A DNA stretch of 64,000 nt from Aromatoleum bremense (GCF_017894365.1 NZ_CP059467.1:3410001-3474000); one strand, 5' to 3'; counted from the first letter of the stretch, positions 24,312 to 31,932 are shown. Made by a program: numbers and translations. Notes: a model not told the origin generated them from the sequence alone.

Positions 24312-25605
24312 TACCGTGCGCCGGATCGTGCGCCCCGACGATCCGGCGCGATCGGAAGACGCATGCCCGGGTGTGCCGCGGGCCTATTTGAAGTCGGCCT
24401 TCGAGCGCGCCCAGGGCAACGTCGTGCGCGTGGCCGAACTGCTCGCCGCCGAGTACGAGCTCACCGTCTCGTACAGCACGCTGACCCGCTGGGTTCGCGA
24501 GGCCGGACTGCGCGCACCGCCCCCGCGTGCCGGGCAATACTTCTTCGCGCCGGGCGAGGAAATGCAGCACGATACCTCGCCGCATCGCGTCACCCTGGGC
24601 GACAAGACCGTGACCGCGCAGTGTGCCGGTCTCGTGCTCGCCTACTCGCGCCGGCTGTTCATCCGGTATAGCCCGCGTTTCACGCGCTTCGAAGCCAAGG
24701 AGTTTCTGCTCGAGGCGGTGCGCTTCATGGATGGCGCTTGTCCGCAGTGCATCATCGACAACACCAGCGTGATGCTCGCCGCCGGCGCCGGAGCGGATGC
24801 TGTCATCGCGCCCGAGATGGCGGCCTTCGCCCGCACGCTGGGGTTCGAATTCCGTGCGCACCGGGTCAATCATCCCGATCGCAAGGGGCGGATCGAGCGC
24901 AACTTCTTCTTCGTCGAAACCAATTTCCTGCCCGGACGCCGCTTCACCGACTTCGACGACCTGAACCGCCAGGCGCTCGCCTGGTGCCAGGAGGTGGCCA
25001 ATGCCCGACCGAAGCGGTCTCTGGGGATGTCGCCGGAAACCGCCTATGTGCTCGAGAAGCCGTATTTGCGGGCGCTGCCCGCGGTGCTGCCGCCGGTCTA
25101 TGAGGTCTTCGAGCGGGTAGTGGACCTGAACGGCTATGTCTCGCTCGAGGTCAATCGCTACTCCGTGCCGGAGCGTCTGGTCGGGCAGGCGGTGACGGTC
25201 TACAAATATCCGGCCCGCGTCGACATTCATCATCGCCATCGCGTGGTGGCGACCCATCTGCGGCTGATCGGCCAGCGCGATGCGCGCAGTACCGACGCCG
25301 CGCACCATCCCACCCCCGTCAGGGCCAGCCGCACGCCGGCCCTCGAAGCGCAACTGCGCGACGACAGCCCCGAGCTCGAGGCCTATGTGCGGGCCCTCAA
25401 GCAACGCGGTCAGGGCCGTGGGGCCCGGGCCTTGCGACGCCTGCTCGAGCTCCAGCGCACCTATCCCGGGGAAGCCTTTCTGGCGGCCGTGCGCCAGGCG
25501 GCGCACTACGGGCTGTACGATCTGGGGCGGCTTGAGAAACTCATCCTGCGCGAGGTCGCCGGCAACTTCTTTGCGTTGAACGACGCGCTCGATGACGACG
25601 CGTGA
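24217..25605 (+). CDS. istA: IS21-family transposase IstA
   Basis: 462 residues. The N-terminal HTH is SQIRDAVRTLQAQGKSLREISRVLELSRNTVRRIV. The DDE catalytic core has D in GEEMQHDTSPH, D in CIIDNTSVML and E in HPDRKGRIERNFFF; the third is the typical KGRIE context. The ATG at 24217 follows GAGGAGCC by five bases. The C-terminal region after residue 300 is the beta-barrel and helical domain of the family. It overlaps istB by 14 bases. All catalytic residues appear intact, so the element may be active. Confidence 0.92.
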   Translation: MTPSQIRDAVRTLQAQGKSLREISRVLELSRNTVRRIVRPDDPARSEDACPGVPRAYLKSAFERAQGNVVRVAELLAAEYELTVSYSTLTRWVREAGLRAPPPRAGQYFFAPGEEMQHDTSPHRVTLGDKTVTAQCAGLVLAYSRRLFIRYSPRFTRFEAKEFLLEAVRFMDGACPQCIIDNTSVMLAAGAGADAVIAPEMAAFARTLGFEFRAHRVNHPDRKGRIERNFFFVETNFLPGRRFTDFDDLNRQALAWCQEVANARPKRSLGMSPETAYVLEKPYLRALPAVLPPVYEVFERVVDLNGYVSLEVNRYSVPERLVGQAVTVYKYPARVDIHHRHRVVATHLRLIGQRDARSTDAAHHPTPVRASRTPALEAQLRDDSPELEAYVRALKQRGQGRGARALRRLLELQRTYPGEAFLAAVRQAAHYGLYDLGRLEKLILREVAGNFFALNDALDDDA

Positions 25606-26386
25606 GCAGATCCACGCCCAGCTCGCCCAGCTGCGGCTGCGCGGCATGGCCGCCGCCCTCGATGCCGAATTCGAGCGCGCCGAGCGCGAAGGCGCGCCGC
25701 CGGCCGAAGTCGTCGGGCGCTTGCTGGCGGCCGAAGCGGCCGAGCGGCGCGAGAAGAGCCTCGCGTACCGACTGACGCAAGCGAAGCTGCCCTGGCGCTG
25801 GACGCTCGATTCCTTTCCCTTCGACCGCCAGCCCGGGGTCGATCGGGGCCAGATCCGCGCCCTGGCCGGACTCGACTTCCTGCGCCGCAACGAGAACATC
25901 CTGCTGATCGGCCCGCCGGGGACCGGCAAGACCGGCATCGCGCTGGCGCTTCTGCGCGAGGCGTGCCTCAATGGCCACGCCGCGCGCTTCTACAAGGCCC
26001 AGGTCCTGCTCGACGAGCTCTATGCCTCGCTCGCCGATCGCTCGACACCGAAGCTCCTCGCGCAACTCGCCCGCTTCCAGCCACTGCTGATCGATGAACT
26101 GGGCTATCTCACCCTCAAGCCCGAGCAGTCCAATGCCTTCTTCCGGCTGATGGATCAGCGCTACGGGCGCGTCTCGACGCTGATCACCACGAACTTGGAA
26201 CCGAGCGCCTGGTACGAGTTGTTCGCCAACAAGGCCCTTGTCGACGCCTTGCTCGACCGGCTCCAGCACCGCTGCATCACCATTCGCATCGACGGACCCT
26301 CCCTGCGAACCCCAGTGCCGCACTCGCCGCCGACGAACAAGGGCGCGTCGAAATCGGCGCCCCTCCCGTGCGCACCCGCGGCATAA
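25592..26386 (+). CDS. istB: IS21-family helper ATPase IstB
   Basis: 264 residues, AAA+ ATPase of the DnaC-like group that assists IstA target selection. It shows an N-terminal helical region (LRLRGMAAALDAEFERAEREG), Walker A GPPGTGKTGIA, Walker B LLIDELGYL, sensor TLITTNLEPSAW and C-terminal LLDRLQHRCITIRIDGPSLR. The final 25 residues (PHSPPTNKGASKSAPLPCAPAA) are an unstructured extension. The start ATG lies inside istA. Confidence 0.93.
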   Translation: MTTREQIHAQLAQLRLRGMAAALDAEFERAEREGAPPAEVVGRLLAAEAAERREKSLAYRLTQAKLPWRWTLDSFPFDRQPGVDRGQIRALAGLDFLRRNENILLIGPPGTGKTGIALALLREACLNGHAARFYKAQVLLDELYASLADRSTPKLLAQLARFQPLLIDELGYLTLKPEQSNAFFRLMDQRYGRVSTLITTNLEPSAWYELFANKALVDALLDRLQHRCITIRIDGPSLRTPVPHSPPTNKGASKSAPLPCAPAA

Positions 26387-26454
26387 CCCGCCCCATCATT
26401 CCCTGCGCAAACCCTGGGGCGCTGCCCCAGACCCCGCACTCGCCGTGAGGCAGA

Positions 26455-26485
26455 CGCCGGGGATGGAAAAATCCCATCCCCGGCG
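26455..26485. terminator. strong hairpin inside the right part of the IS21 element
   Basis: CGCCGGGGATGG, 7-base A-rich loop, CCATCCCCGGCG: a 12-bp perfect stem 68 bases after istB. A smaller hairpin (CTGGGGC GCT GCCCCAG, about 26414-26430) precedes it. No T-run follows; it may block outside transcription. Confidence 0.5.
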
Positions 26486-26610
26486 CTGCCACGAGCGTAT
26501 CTCCCCTCCAAGGCGTCAAGGGCTTTCGCGGCATAAACGCGGCGATAAACCCGCCGCATTTATTCCACGGTCCCTTGACCCCTTTCCGGGTTGTTCACTG
26601 CGCACTGGCC

Positions 26611-26653
26611 GGGTCCGTTCTGATAAGCAGAAATGGGTCAGTTTCCGTGAGCG
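26611..26653. repeat. right end terminal repeats of the IS21 element
   Basis: On the minus strand AACTGACCC (26635-26643) and AACGGACCC (26611-26619), again 24 bases apart, mirroring the left end. Confidence 0.65.
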
Positions 26654-26819
26654 TCGAGGTCGAGTGGCGGCTCCGCCCAGCGAGCCGACCGAAAGAGGGC
26701 GCGCGGACGACCGTCATCTGTGGGTCGACTGCCGTCCGCCGCCGGTGACAACTCAATGGCCCCTTGCAAACTGGAGTGGCCAGCCAGGCCCTCAAGCGCT
26801 GAAATTCCACCACCAATTC

Positions 26820-26849
26820 AAAAAGGCCAGACGTTGCTCTGGCCTTTTT
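26820..26849. terminator. bidirectional intrinsic terminator
   Basis: AAAAAGGCCAGA, 6-base loop CGTTGC, TCTGGCCTTTTT: a 12-bp perfect stem with A-run and T-run flanks. No intact gene ends here now. It may be left from a gene removed by the IS21 insertion or deletion. Confidence 0.85.
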
Positions 26850-27089
26850 CACGCCTGCCGGTGCGCCAACGTTGGTGCGCCTTCGGCAGGTAGTGCGAAG
26901 AGCGCTGCCGGACGGTTTGCCCGGTTTTCCGCCGTTTTCGCCCTCTCTGTTCTCTATTTCTGCGAAGAGCGCTCTTCGCATGAGGGGCAGCAACGGCGCG
27001 GGTTTCGTACGTCGAGTTTGAATCGGGAACCGCTCGGGCGGCGGCGACAACCACGCTGTGATATCGATCCGCACGTCGCCGAACTCCGT
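26850..27089. other. intergenic with palindromes, no gene
   Basis: Holds an imperfect long dyad centred on CCAACGTTGG (about 26872) and a perfect 20-bp palindrome at 26961-26980. A half copy of the latter, TGCGAAGAGCGCT, lies at 26894-26906. No coding frame is convincing. Confidence 0.5.
26961..26980. repeat. 20-bp perfect palindrome
   Basis: TGCGAAGAGC and its exact reverse complement; the left arm plus three bases recurs at 26894-26906. Possible operator or remnant of a repeat element. Confidence 0.55.
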
Positions 27090-27221
27090 TCAGACGCTCC
27101 TTGGCTGCAGCGCGATGATCGCCATGCCGACCAGCGCCACGCCCGCCCCGATCGCGTCCCAGCGTGTCGGCGTGACGCCATCCACCACCCAAAGCCAGCC
27201 CAGCGCCACAGGCGAGGCCGC
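27090..27221 (-). pseudogene. YnfA-family (UPF0060) membrane protein, 3' fragment
   Basis: The last 43 codons read [37 protein letters not shown], the conserved C-terminal transmembrane helices of YnfA proteins. The N-terminal two-thirds is missing, replaced at about 27222 by the end of another gene fragment. No start codon or promoter is associated. It is a remnant of a deletion that joined unrelated sequences. Confidence 0.8.
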
Positions 27222-27228
27222 TTCGCTG

Positions 27229-27489
27229 TCACTGTTCCGGCCGGCACGTCGGGATGCCGTCCCGCAGCAGGTCCAGTAGCGTCCCCGGAGGGGCAGCATT
27301 CACGAAGTCGGGTGCGAGGATCGTGAGGCGCAGATAGTCGCTGACGAAGGTGTTGTGCAACCCCTCTCGCTCCGCAAACTCCCCTTCATCCGCGACTACG
27401 CCGGTATCGAGCAAGTGTGCCAAGGGGTGAGGGCGGCGCTTGCATTGCGTCGGGTGCGGCGTTGAGGCGGAACGAAAGTGTTCTTGCAT
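27229..27489 (-). pseudogene. recombinase-accessory-like protein, degraded
   Basis: The 86-codon frame opens with an ATG and a plausible AGAAGG site. It reads [43 protein letters not shown], the HTH region of the recombinase-accessory family that is also present at 1-264. The N-terminal domain is lost or replaced by PTQCKRRPHP. The C-terminus ([18 protein letters not shown]) ends at the junction with the YnfA fragment. It is divergent from fic1, and the operator-like repeats lie between them. It could still be expressed as a small HTH protein. Confidence 0.55.
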
Positions 27490-27505
27490 GACAACCCTTC
27501 TTGTT

Positions 27506-27554
27506 AAAGAGTGCTTTAATATGCCTGCCGGCAATTCAAGAGTTCTTTAGAATG
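27506..27554. promoter_or_regulatory. repeated operator-like motif at fic1 start
   Basis: AAAGAGTGCTTTAATATG (27506-27523) and CAAGAGTTCTTTAGAATG (27537-27554), 31 bases apart, match at 14 of 18 positions. Each has a dyad core (AAG..CTT). The second includes the fic1 start codon, as expected for autorepression. Confidence 0.6.
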
Positions 27555-28700
27555 AAGCGCGTCACCGGAACCTACGTCACTTCCACCACGCTGGGCGAGG
27601 CGGTTAAGGCCTTCAAGCCGAGTCCGCTGCCGCCCAGCGATCCTGCGCTGGCGCCGGAGTCGTTCGTCGATGCCAACCGAGCTGCAGAACTGGCGCTGGC
27701 CCGCCTGTCCGGGGTGTCTGCGCTGGTGCCGTCGGTGGACTGGCTGCTCTACAGCGCCATCCGCAGGGAGGCATTGCTCACCTCGCAGATCGAAGGCACC
27801 CAGGCCACGCTGACCGACCTCTTTGACGAAGAGGCGGGCTTTGCCGTCAGTAACATGGAAGACGTCGAGGAAGTCACCAACTATCTGCGCGCCTTCCGGC
27901 TGGTTCAGAACAATCTGCGCGATCCCAATGGCCTGCCCATCAGCGTTCGTCTGCTGTGCGAGGCCCACCGGCTGCTGCTCGACGGCGCGCGTGGTTCCGG
28001 CAAGCAGCCGGGCGAGTTGCGTCGTTCACAGAACTGGATCGGCGGCACCCGGCCAGGCAATGCGGTATTCGTGCCGCCGCCGGCCGAGCGCGTCGCCGAT
28101 CTGCTGGGGGAACTGGAGCGATTCATACACGAGGCTTCGCCTACGCTCCCGCCGCTGGTGAAGATCGCCCTGATCCACGCCCAGTTCGAAACCATCCACC
28201 CCTTCCTGGACGGCAACGGCCGCATCGGTCGCCTGCTGATTGCCGCACTGCTCGAACATCGGGGTCTGCTGCCCGAGCCCTTGATGTACCTCAGCGGCTA
28301 CCTGAAGCAACACCAGACCGAGTATTACCGCCGCTTGTCCGACATCCGCACCGAAGGGGATTGGGAGGGCTGGGTGGCTTTCTTCCTCGAAGGCGTGGCT
28401 ACCGCGGCGACCGACGCCGAGCGCAGCATCGTCGCCATTGCCAGCCTGGTGGCAGCGGACCGTCGCCACTTGCTCGAATCGCCCAAGGCGGGGCCTGCGA
28501 CCTACCGCCTGTTCGAGATGCTGCCGATGATGCCGCGCTTCACCATCGAGCGGGTGCGGCAGAAGCTGAGCACGAGCTTTCCGACCGCCAGCGCCGCCGT
28601 GAAGGTGCTGGCGGATCTGGGCATCGTGACCGAAATGACGGGGCAGAAGAAAAACCGCAGTTATAGCTATCAAGCGTACGTCGAGTTGCTGACCCGGTGA
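27552..28700 (+). CDS. Fic-domain protein with C-terminal winged helix (fic1)
   Basis: 382 residues. AMP-transferase (Fic) fold: the catalytic motif HPFLDGNGRIGR is intact, with the N-terminal inhibitory helix motif TSQIEGTQ (S/T-x-x-x-E-G), making it a class II self-inhibited Fic protein. The N-terminal domain (ANRAAELALARLSGVSALV) is the one found in Fic/DOC regulators. The C-terminal part (FTIERVRQKLSTSFPTASAAVKVLADLGIV) is a winged HTH, so it may bind its own promoter repeats. The ATG at 27552 has no good ribosome binding site. Targets unknown. Confidence 0.9.
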   Translation: MKRVTGTYVTSTTLGEAVKAFKPSPLPPSDPALAPESFVDANRAAELALARLSGVSALVPSVDWLLYSAIRREALLTSQIEGTQATLTDLFDEEAGFAVSNMEDVEEVTNYLRAFRLVQNNLRDPNGLPISVRLLCEAHRLLLDGARGSGKQPGELRRSQNWIGGTRPGNAVFVPPPAERVADLLGELERFIHEASPTLPPLVKIALIHAQFETIHPFLDGNGRIGRLLIAALLEHRGLLPEPLMYLSGYLKQHQTEYYRRLSDIRTEGDWEGWVAFFLEGVATAATDAERSIVAIASLVAADRRHLLESPKAGPATYRLFEMLPMMPRFTIERVRQKLSTSFPTASAAVKVLADLGIVTEMTGQKKNRSYSYQAYVELLTR

Positions 28701-28739
28701 GCCCGGTGCCCGAGCCCACGCGTATGCACCGGCGGAAAC

Positions 28740-29048
28740 TCAGCCGAAGAACTGCGTCTGCTGCGCCTGCCAGCAAGCCGGGATGCCATTTCTCAGCAGA
28801 TCCATGAGCGTCAGCGTTCCCTCTGAAGGGCTGCATCGACCACGTCAGGCGCCAGGATGGCTGCAGCCGTTGGATAGGTATGCCTCTCTTCGGGTCTTGC
28901 TGAATCGCCTCTTGATGATGCCGATCCCAAGCGGGGCAAGCTGTCCTCGCGGAAATGCGCTGTCAAGCAGTGGTAATTGATGCTCAAAATCTTCGACGGT
29001 GTACTCAATCGGCAAGCCGGCGACATCAAGCCGTATCGTGCCAATCAA
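28740..29048 (-). pseudogene. gene remnant downstream of fic2, recombinase-accessory-like 3' part
   Basis: A frame opening with TTG overlaps the fic2 stop and reads GTIRLDVAGLPIEYTVEDFEHQLPLLDSAFPRGQLAPLGIGIIKRR. After about residue 55 the reading continues only by changing frame twice: AAAILAPDVVDAALQ, then LTLMDLLRNGIPACWQAQQ and stop. The last segments match the C-terminal region of the fragment at 27229-27489. The first 50 residues are a different, unrecognised small domain, so two genes were probably fused by deletion and then frameshifted. Confidence 0.55.
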
Positions 29049-30175
29049 TCATCTACCAACGGTTCGTTCAACTCGTAGCTGGTGCTGCGCCCCCCCGCCG
29101 AGGACTTGCGCAGCGCCCCGTGCGCGAGCAACTCGCTGATGTCGCGCAGCGCCGTGTCCGGCGAGCATTTGGCCATCGTCGCCCACTTGCTGGTCGTGAG
29201 CTTGCCTTCGAAGCCGTCGAGTAGCCGGTTGAGCAGCTTCACCTGTCGCGCGTTCATCGGCGTTCCAGCGAAGCGCTGCCAGAAACGCGCCTTTGCCAGC
29301 ACGGCGTCGAGGGTGTGCTGCGCCTGATCGACGGCGCGATGCAACACGTCGAGGAACCACGCGAGCCATGCCGTGACGTCGAGCGTCCCTTTTTGCGTGC
29401 GCTCCAGGATGTCGTAGTAGGCTTTGCGTTCGCGCTGGATTTGCGCCGACAGGCTATAGAAGCGCTGCGGGCTGCCATCCGCGCGCGCCAGCAGCAGGTC
29501 GCCGACGGCCCGTGCGATACGGCCGTTGCCGTCATCGAAGGGATGCAAGGTCACCAACCACAGATGGGCAAGGCCAGCCTTGATGACCGGCGGCTCGCCC
29601 GACTCCGCGTTGAGCCAGTCGAGAAAACGACTCATCTCGGCCTCGATGCGTTCAACCGGCGGCGCTTCGAAATGCACCCGCTGGCGGCCGACCGGGCCGG
29701 ATACCACCTGCATCGGGCCCGCGGCGTCGTCACGCCAGCCTCCGACCTGGATTTTGGTGAGACCGGAGTAGCCGGTGGGGAAGAGGGCCGCGTGCCAGCC
29801 GAACAGGCGCTCGCGCGAGACCGGCGTATTGCAGTTGGCGGTGGCGTCGAGCACCATCTCGACCACACCTTCGACATGCCGATCCACCGGCGCCAGAGCA
29901 CCGATATCCACGCCCAAGCGGCGCGCGATGGACGAACGCACGGACTCGACGTTGAGCTGTTCGCCCTCGATTTCGCAGGTCTTGACCACGTCCTCGGTCA
30001 GTGCCGACAGGCTGGCCTGGTCGCGCAAGGCCATGCCGACGTCGGCGAGGCGCCCAAGCAAGAGGCCTTGGGCACGGCTGACCTCGGCCAGCGGGCCGGC
30101 AAGCGCTGCCAGATCATAGCGCCAGTTCGGCCACTCGGGAGCCTGCCAGATGTAGATGTAATCTCCGCTAGTCAT
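29045..30175 (-). CDS. Fic-domain protein with DUF4172-like N-terminus (fic2)
   Basis: 376 residues. The N-terminal segment YIWQAPEWPNWRYD is typical of DUF4172. The inhibitory motif is seen in VKTCEIEGEQL (S/T-x-x-x-E-G variant with TCEIEGE). The Fic core HPFDDGNGRIARAV is intact. The C-terminal KWATMAKCSPDTALRDISELLAHGALRKSSAGGRSTSYEL is a winged HTH with a wing. The ATG at 30175 is chosen from family N-termini; it sits within an array of GCGGAGAT half-sites, indicating autoregulation. It is unrelated in detail to fic1 apart from domain architecture. Confidence 0.9.
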   Translation of the reverse strand: MTSGDYIYIWQAPEWPNWRYDLAALAGPLAEVSRAQGLLLGRLADVGMALRDQASLSALTEDVVKTCEIEGEQLNVESVRSSIARRLGVDIGALAPVDRHVEGVVEMVLDATANCNTPVSRERLFGWHAALFPTGYSGLTKIQVGGWRDDAAGPMQVVSGPVGRQRVHFEAPPVERIEAEMSRFLDWLNAESGEPPVIKAGLAHLWLVTLHPFDDGNGRIARAVGDLLLARADGSPQRFYSLSAQIQRERKAYYDILERTQKGTLDVTAWLAWFLDVLHRAVDQAQHTLDAVLAKARFWQRFAGTPMNARQVKLLNRLLDGFEGKLTTSKWATMAKCSPDTALRDISELLAHGALRKSSAGGRSTSYELNEPLVDD

Positions 30176-30256
30176 GCGGAGATTGTGCTGTGCATTCTCC
30201 GCAGGCGCAAGAAATTCACCGCGCTTTGTGCGGAGATTACCCGGATGATTCTCCGC
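30161..30256. promoter_or_regulatory. operator array at fic2 start: five GCGGAGAWT half-sites
   Basis: Half-sites at 30161-30168 (ATCTCCGC), 30176-30184, 30194-30202, 30230-30238 and 30248-30256, alternating in orientation. The pairs 30176/30194 and 30230/30248 form identical dyads with 9-base spacers, 54 bases apart; 30161/30176 form another dyad spanning the start codon. Confidence 0.75.
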
Positions 30257-30415
30257 ATTTGCGACCACCGCCGAAGACGTCGTCGTGGGGTCGCCTTCCC
30301 CACCACCAACACTTGAGGCCAGCCTTCGCGCTTAAGTGCCAAACAGAAAGCAGCGCTACACGAGTTGCCCTGAACAACGGTTCAGCATGCAATGTGGCGG
30401 CTTGGAGGATCGCGC
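30257..30415. other. intergenic between fic2 operators and the ars promoter
   Basis: No gene or motif recognised. Confidence 0.4.
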
Positions 30416-30444
30416 TTGACCTGTTGGTGATGAGTCAATACAAT
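30416..30444 (+). promoter_or_regulatory. ars operon promoter
   Basis: TTGACC (30416-30421), 17-base spacer, TACAAT (30439-30444). The following CAATTGTTCTAAGATTGTTG (30441-30460) is AT-rich with dyad symmetry and is the likely ArsR operator overlapping the transcription start. Confidence 0.8.
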
Positions 30445-30475
30445 TGTTCTAAGATTGTTGAATAGATGAAGTGTC

Positions 30476-30946
30476 ATGCCTCATACCGTACATTCTTCGG
30501 TAGCATCGAAATTGGACGATGGCATCGAATCGGCAGATGTTGCTGGTTTCACCACGGTTCAAAGCGCCAGCAAGAGTCAAGCGCTTCAGGTCTTTGAGGC
30601 CCTTTCCTCGAGTGTCCGTTTGGATGTATTCCGGCTCCTTGTGCAGGCCGGCTCCAACGGGCGCGTAGCAGGTGAAATTTCAACCGCGCTTTCCGTGCCG
30701 CCCACCAATCTCTCCTTCCACCTCAAGGCCCTGGTGCAGTCGGGGCTGCTCTCGGTAGAGCAGGAGGGGCGTTACCAGCGCTACCGCGCGAACATCGCGC
30801 TGATGCTCGAGACCATCGCGTTCCTCACCGCCAACTGTTGCGGTGACAGCCCAGAGGAGTGCGACGAGCTGCGGCGCAGTCTGCCCGCGCTCGAACCGTT
30901 TCTTCCACCGCTCGTCTGCTCGCCCGAAGGAGGTTGCAACAAGTGA
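30476..30946 (+). CDS. arsR: ArsR-family arsenite-responsive repressor
   Basis: 156 residues. The HTH core runs LQVFEALSSSVRLDVFRLLVQAGSNGRVAGEISTALSVPPTNLSFHLKALVQSGLLSVEQEGRYQRYRA. The metal-sensing Cys are not in the classical CxC helix. They appear in ANCCGDSPEECDEL near residue 120 and the tail CSPEGGC, as in the AfArsR/CgArsR-type sensors with C-terminal thiols. An extra 35-residue N-terminal arm precedes the fold. It represses the operon until arsenite or antimonite binds. The stop overlaps arsC (GTGA). Confidence 0.92.
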   Translation: MPHTVHSSVASKLDDGIESADVAGFTTVQSASKSQALQVFEALSSSVRLDVFRLLVQAGSNGRVAGEISTALSVPPTNLSFHLKALVQSGLLSVEQEGRYQRYRANIALMLETIAFLTANCCGDSPEECDELRRSLPALEPFLPPLVCSPEGGCNK

Positions 30947-31434
30947 ACGTCCTTTTCCTGTGCACCGGGAACTCGTGCCGGTCCATCCTCGCCGAGGCCA
31001 CTTTCAACGCGCTCGCGCCGGCCGGCATGCGCGCCATGAGCGCCGGCAGCCAGCCCGCCGGCTACGTGCATCCGCGCTCGCTCGCGCTGCTCGCCCGTGA
31101 GGGCATTCCGACCGAGGGCTACTACAGCAAGTCGTGGAACGAGCTGCCGGAGACCCCCGACGTCGTCATCACCGTCTGTGCGAGCGCCGCGGGCGAGACC
31201 TGCCCGGTCTATCTCGCGCCGGTGCCGCGCGCCCACTGGGGCGTGGACGACCCGGCCAAGGCCATCGGCACGGACGCGGAGACCGACGTCGCCTTCGAGA
31301 CGGCCTATCGCATCCTGCGCGCGCGCATCGAGGCCTTCCTGGCCTTGCCGGCGGATCTCTCCGAGCGCGATCCCGAAGCTTTCCGCGCGGAGCTCGCGCG
31401 AATCGGCACGCTGATGCCGGAAACCATCAAGTGA
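30943..31434 (+). CDS. arsC: arsenate reductase, LMW-phosphatase (thioredoxin) type
   Basis: 163 residues from GTG. It reduces arsenate to arsenite. The P-loop is FLCTGNSCRS (Cys7, Cys12), and the resolving cysteines are in TVCASAAGETCP (Cys79, Cys87), the arrangement of thioredoxin-coupled pI258-type ArsC. The GTG lies within the arsR stop, nine bases after GGAGG, and an upstream ATG frame is only a shadow of arsR. The C-terminal helix (AETDVAFETAYRILRARIEAFLAL) is typical of this family. Cytoplasmic. Confidence 0.94.
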   Translation: MNVLFLCTGNSCRSILAEATFNALAPAGMRAMSAGSQPAGYVHPRSLALLAREGIPTEGYYSKSWNELPETPDVVITVCASAAGETCPVYLAPVPRAHWGVDDPAKAIGTDAETDVAFETAYRILRARIEAFLALPADLSERDPEAFRAELARIGTLMPETIK

Positions 31435-31448
31435 AAAGGAACGAAGCG

Positions 31449-31802
31449 ATGAAGACGATCCAGATTTTCGATCCCGCCCTGTGCTGCCCGACCGGCGTAT
31501 GCGGCACCGAGGTGGACCAGGCACTGGTCACCGCCGCGGCCGATCTCGACTGGGCGAAGGGGCAGGGCGCGCGCATCGAGCGCTACAGCCTCGCCCAGCA
31601 GCCGCTCGCCTTCGCCAAGAACGCGGTGGTGAAGGGCTTCCTCGAGCGCTCCGGCCAGGAGGCGCTGCCGCTGGTGCTGGTCGACGGCGAGGTCGCGCTC
31701 GCCGGACGCTATCCGAACCGCGCCGAGCTCGCGCGCTGGGCGGGGCTCGCCGTCGTGCCGGCAGTCGAGAACTCGTGCTGCAGCGGTGGTCGCTGCTGCT
31801 GA
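31449..31802 (+). CDS. arsD: arsenite metallochaperone ArsD
   Basis: 117 residues. It hands arsenite to ArsA and also represses weakly. The essential cysteines are in DPALCCPTGVCG (Cys12, Cys13, Cys18); vicinal pairs at the C-terminus (CCSGGRCC) match ArsD proteins that keep the extra CC pairs. The thioredoxin-like fold continues with PLVLVDGEVALAGRYPNRAELARW. The ATG at 31449 is preceded by AAAGGAACGAAGCG. It is 14 bases after arsC. Confidence 0.95.
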   Translation: MKTIQIFDPALCCPTGVCGTEVDQALVTAAADLDWAKGQGARIERYSLAQQPLAFAKNAVVKGFLERSGQEALPLVLVDGEVALAGRYPNRAELARWAGLAVVPAVENSCCSGGRCC

Positions 31803-31821
31803 CAGCGCGCTGCTGTTCTCT

Positions 31822-31895
31822 GTAGGAGCGGCGGAAGCCGCGAACTGGCGATTCGACGGGCTCGCCGTCGTTTGCGGCTGCCGCCGCTCCTACAA
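31822..31895. repeat. REP-like palindromic pair between arsD and arsA
   Basis: TGTAGGAGCGGC at 31822 begins a GC-rich hairpin unit, and a second unit lies inverted, ending with the complement TCCTACA at 31895. This matches the TAGGAGCGGC class of REP elements mobilised by RAYT transposases in many gamma- and betaproteobacteria. As a hairpin inside the operon it may stabilise the upstream mRNA. Confidence 0.75.
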
Positions 31896-31932
31896 GTCGC
31901 GCCCGACCCTCTCCCGATTGGTGAATCACGGC

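Larger units (their letters stand above)
22678..26653 (+). mobile_element. IS21-family element with zinc-ribbon and ParB-like passenger genes
   Basis: About 4.0 kb. Bounded by imperfect terminal inverted repeats, CGCTCACCAGAATTGACCC at 22678-22696 and its counterpart at 26635-26653 (15 of 19 match). Each end carries a second AAYTGACCC-like repeat exactly 24 bases further in. It contains istA and istB plus two extra genes ahead of them on the same strand. Standard IS21 elements are about 2-2.5 kb with istA/istB only. No clear target-site duplication was found, so the outermost base positions are approximate. Confidence 0.75.

Noticed and set aside
31786..31932. N-terminal extension of ArsA by about 49 codons
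   Set aside because: The extension translates the REP-like repeat and arsD's 3' end; ArsA proteins begin right before FLFFTGKGGVGKT.
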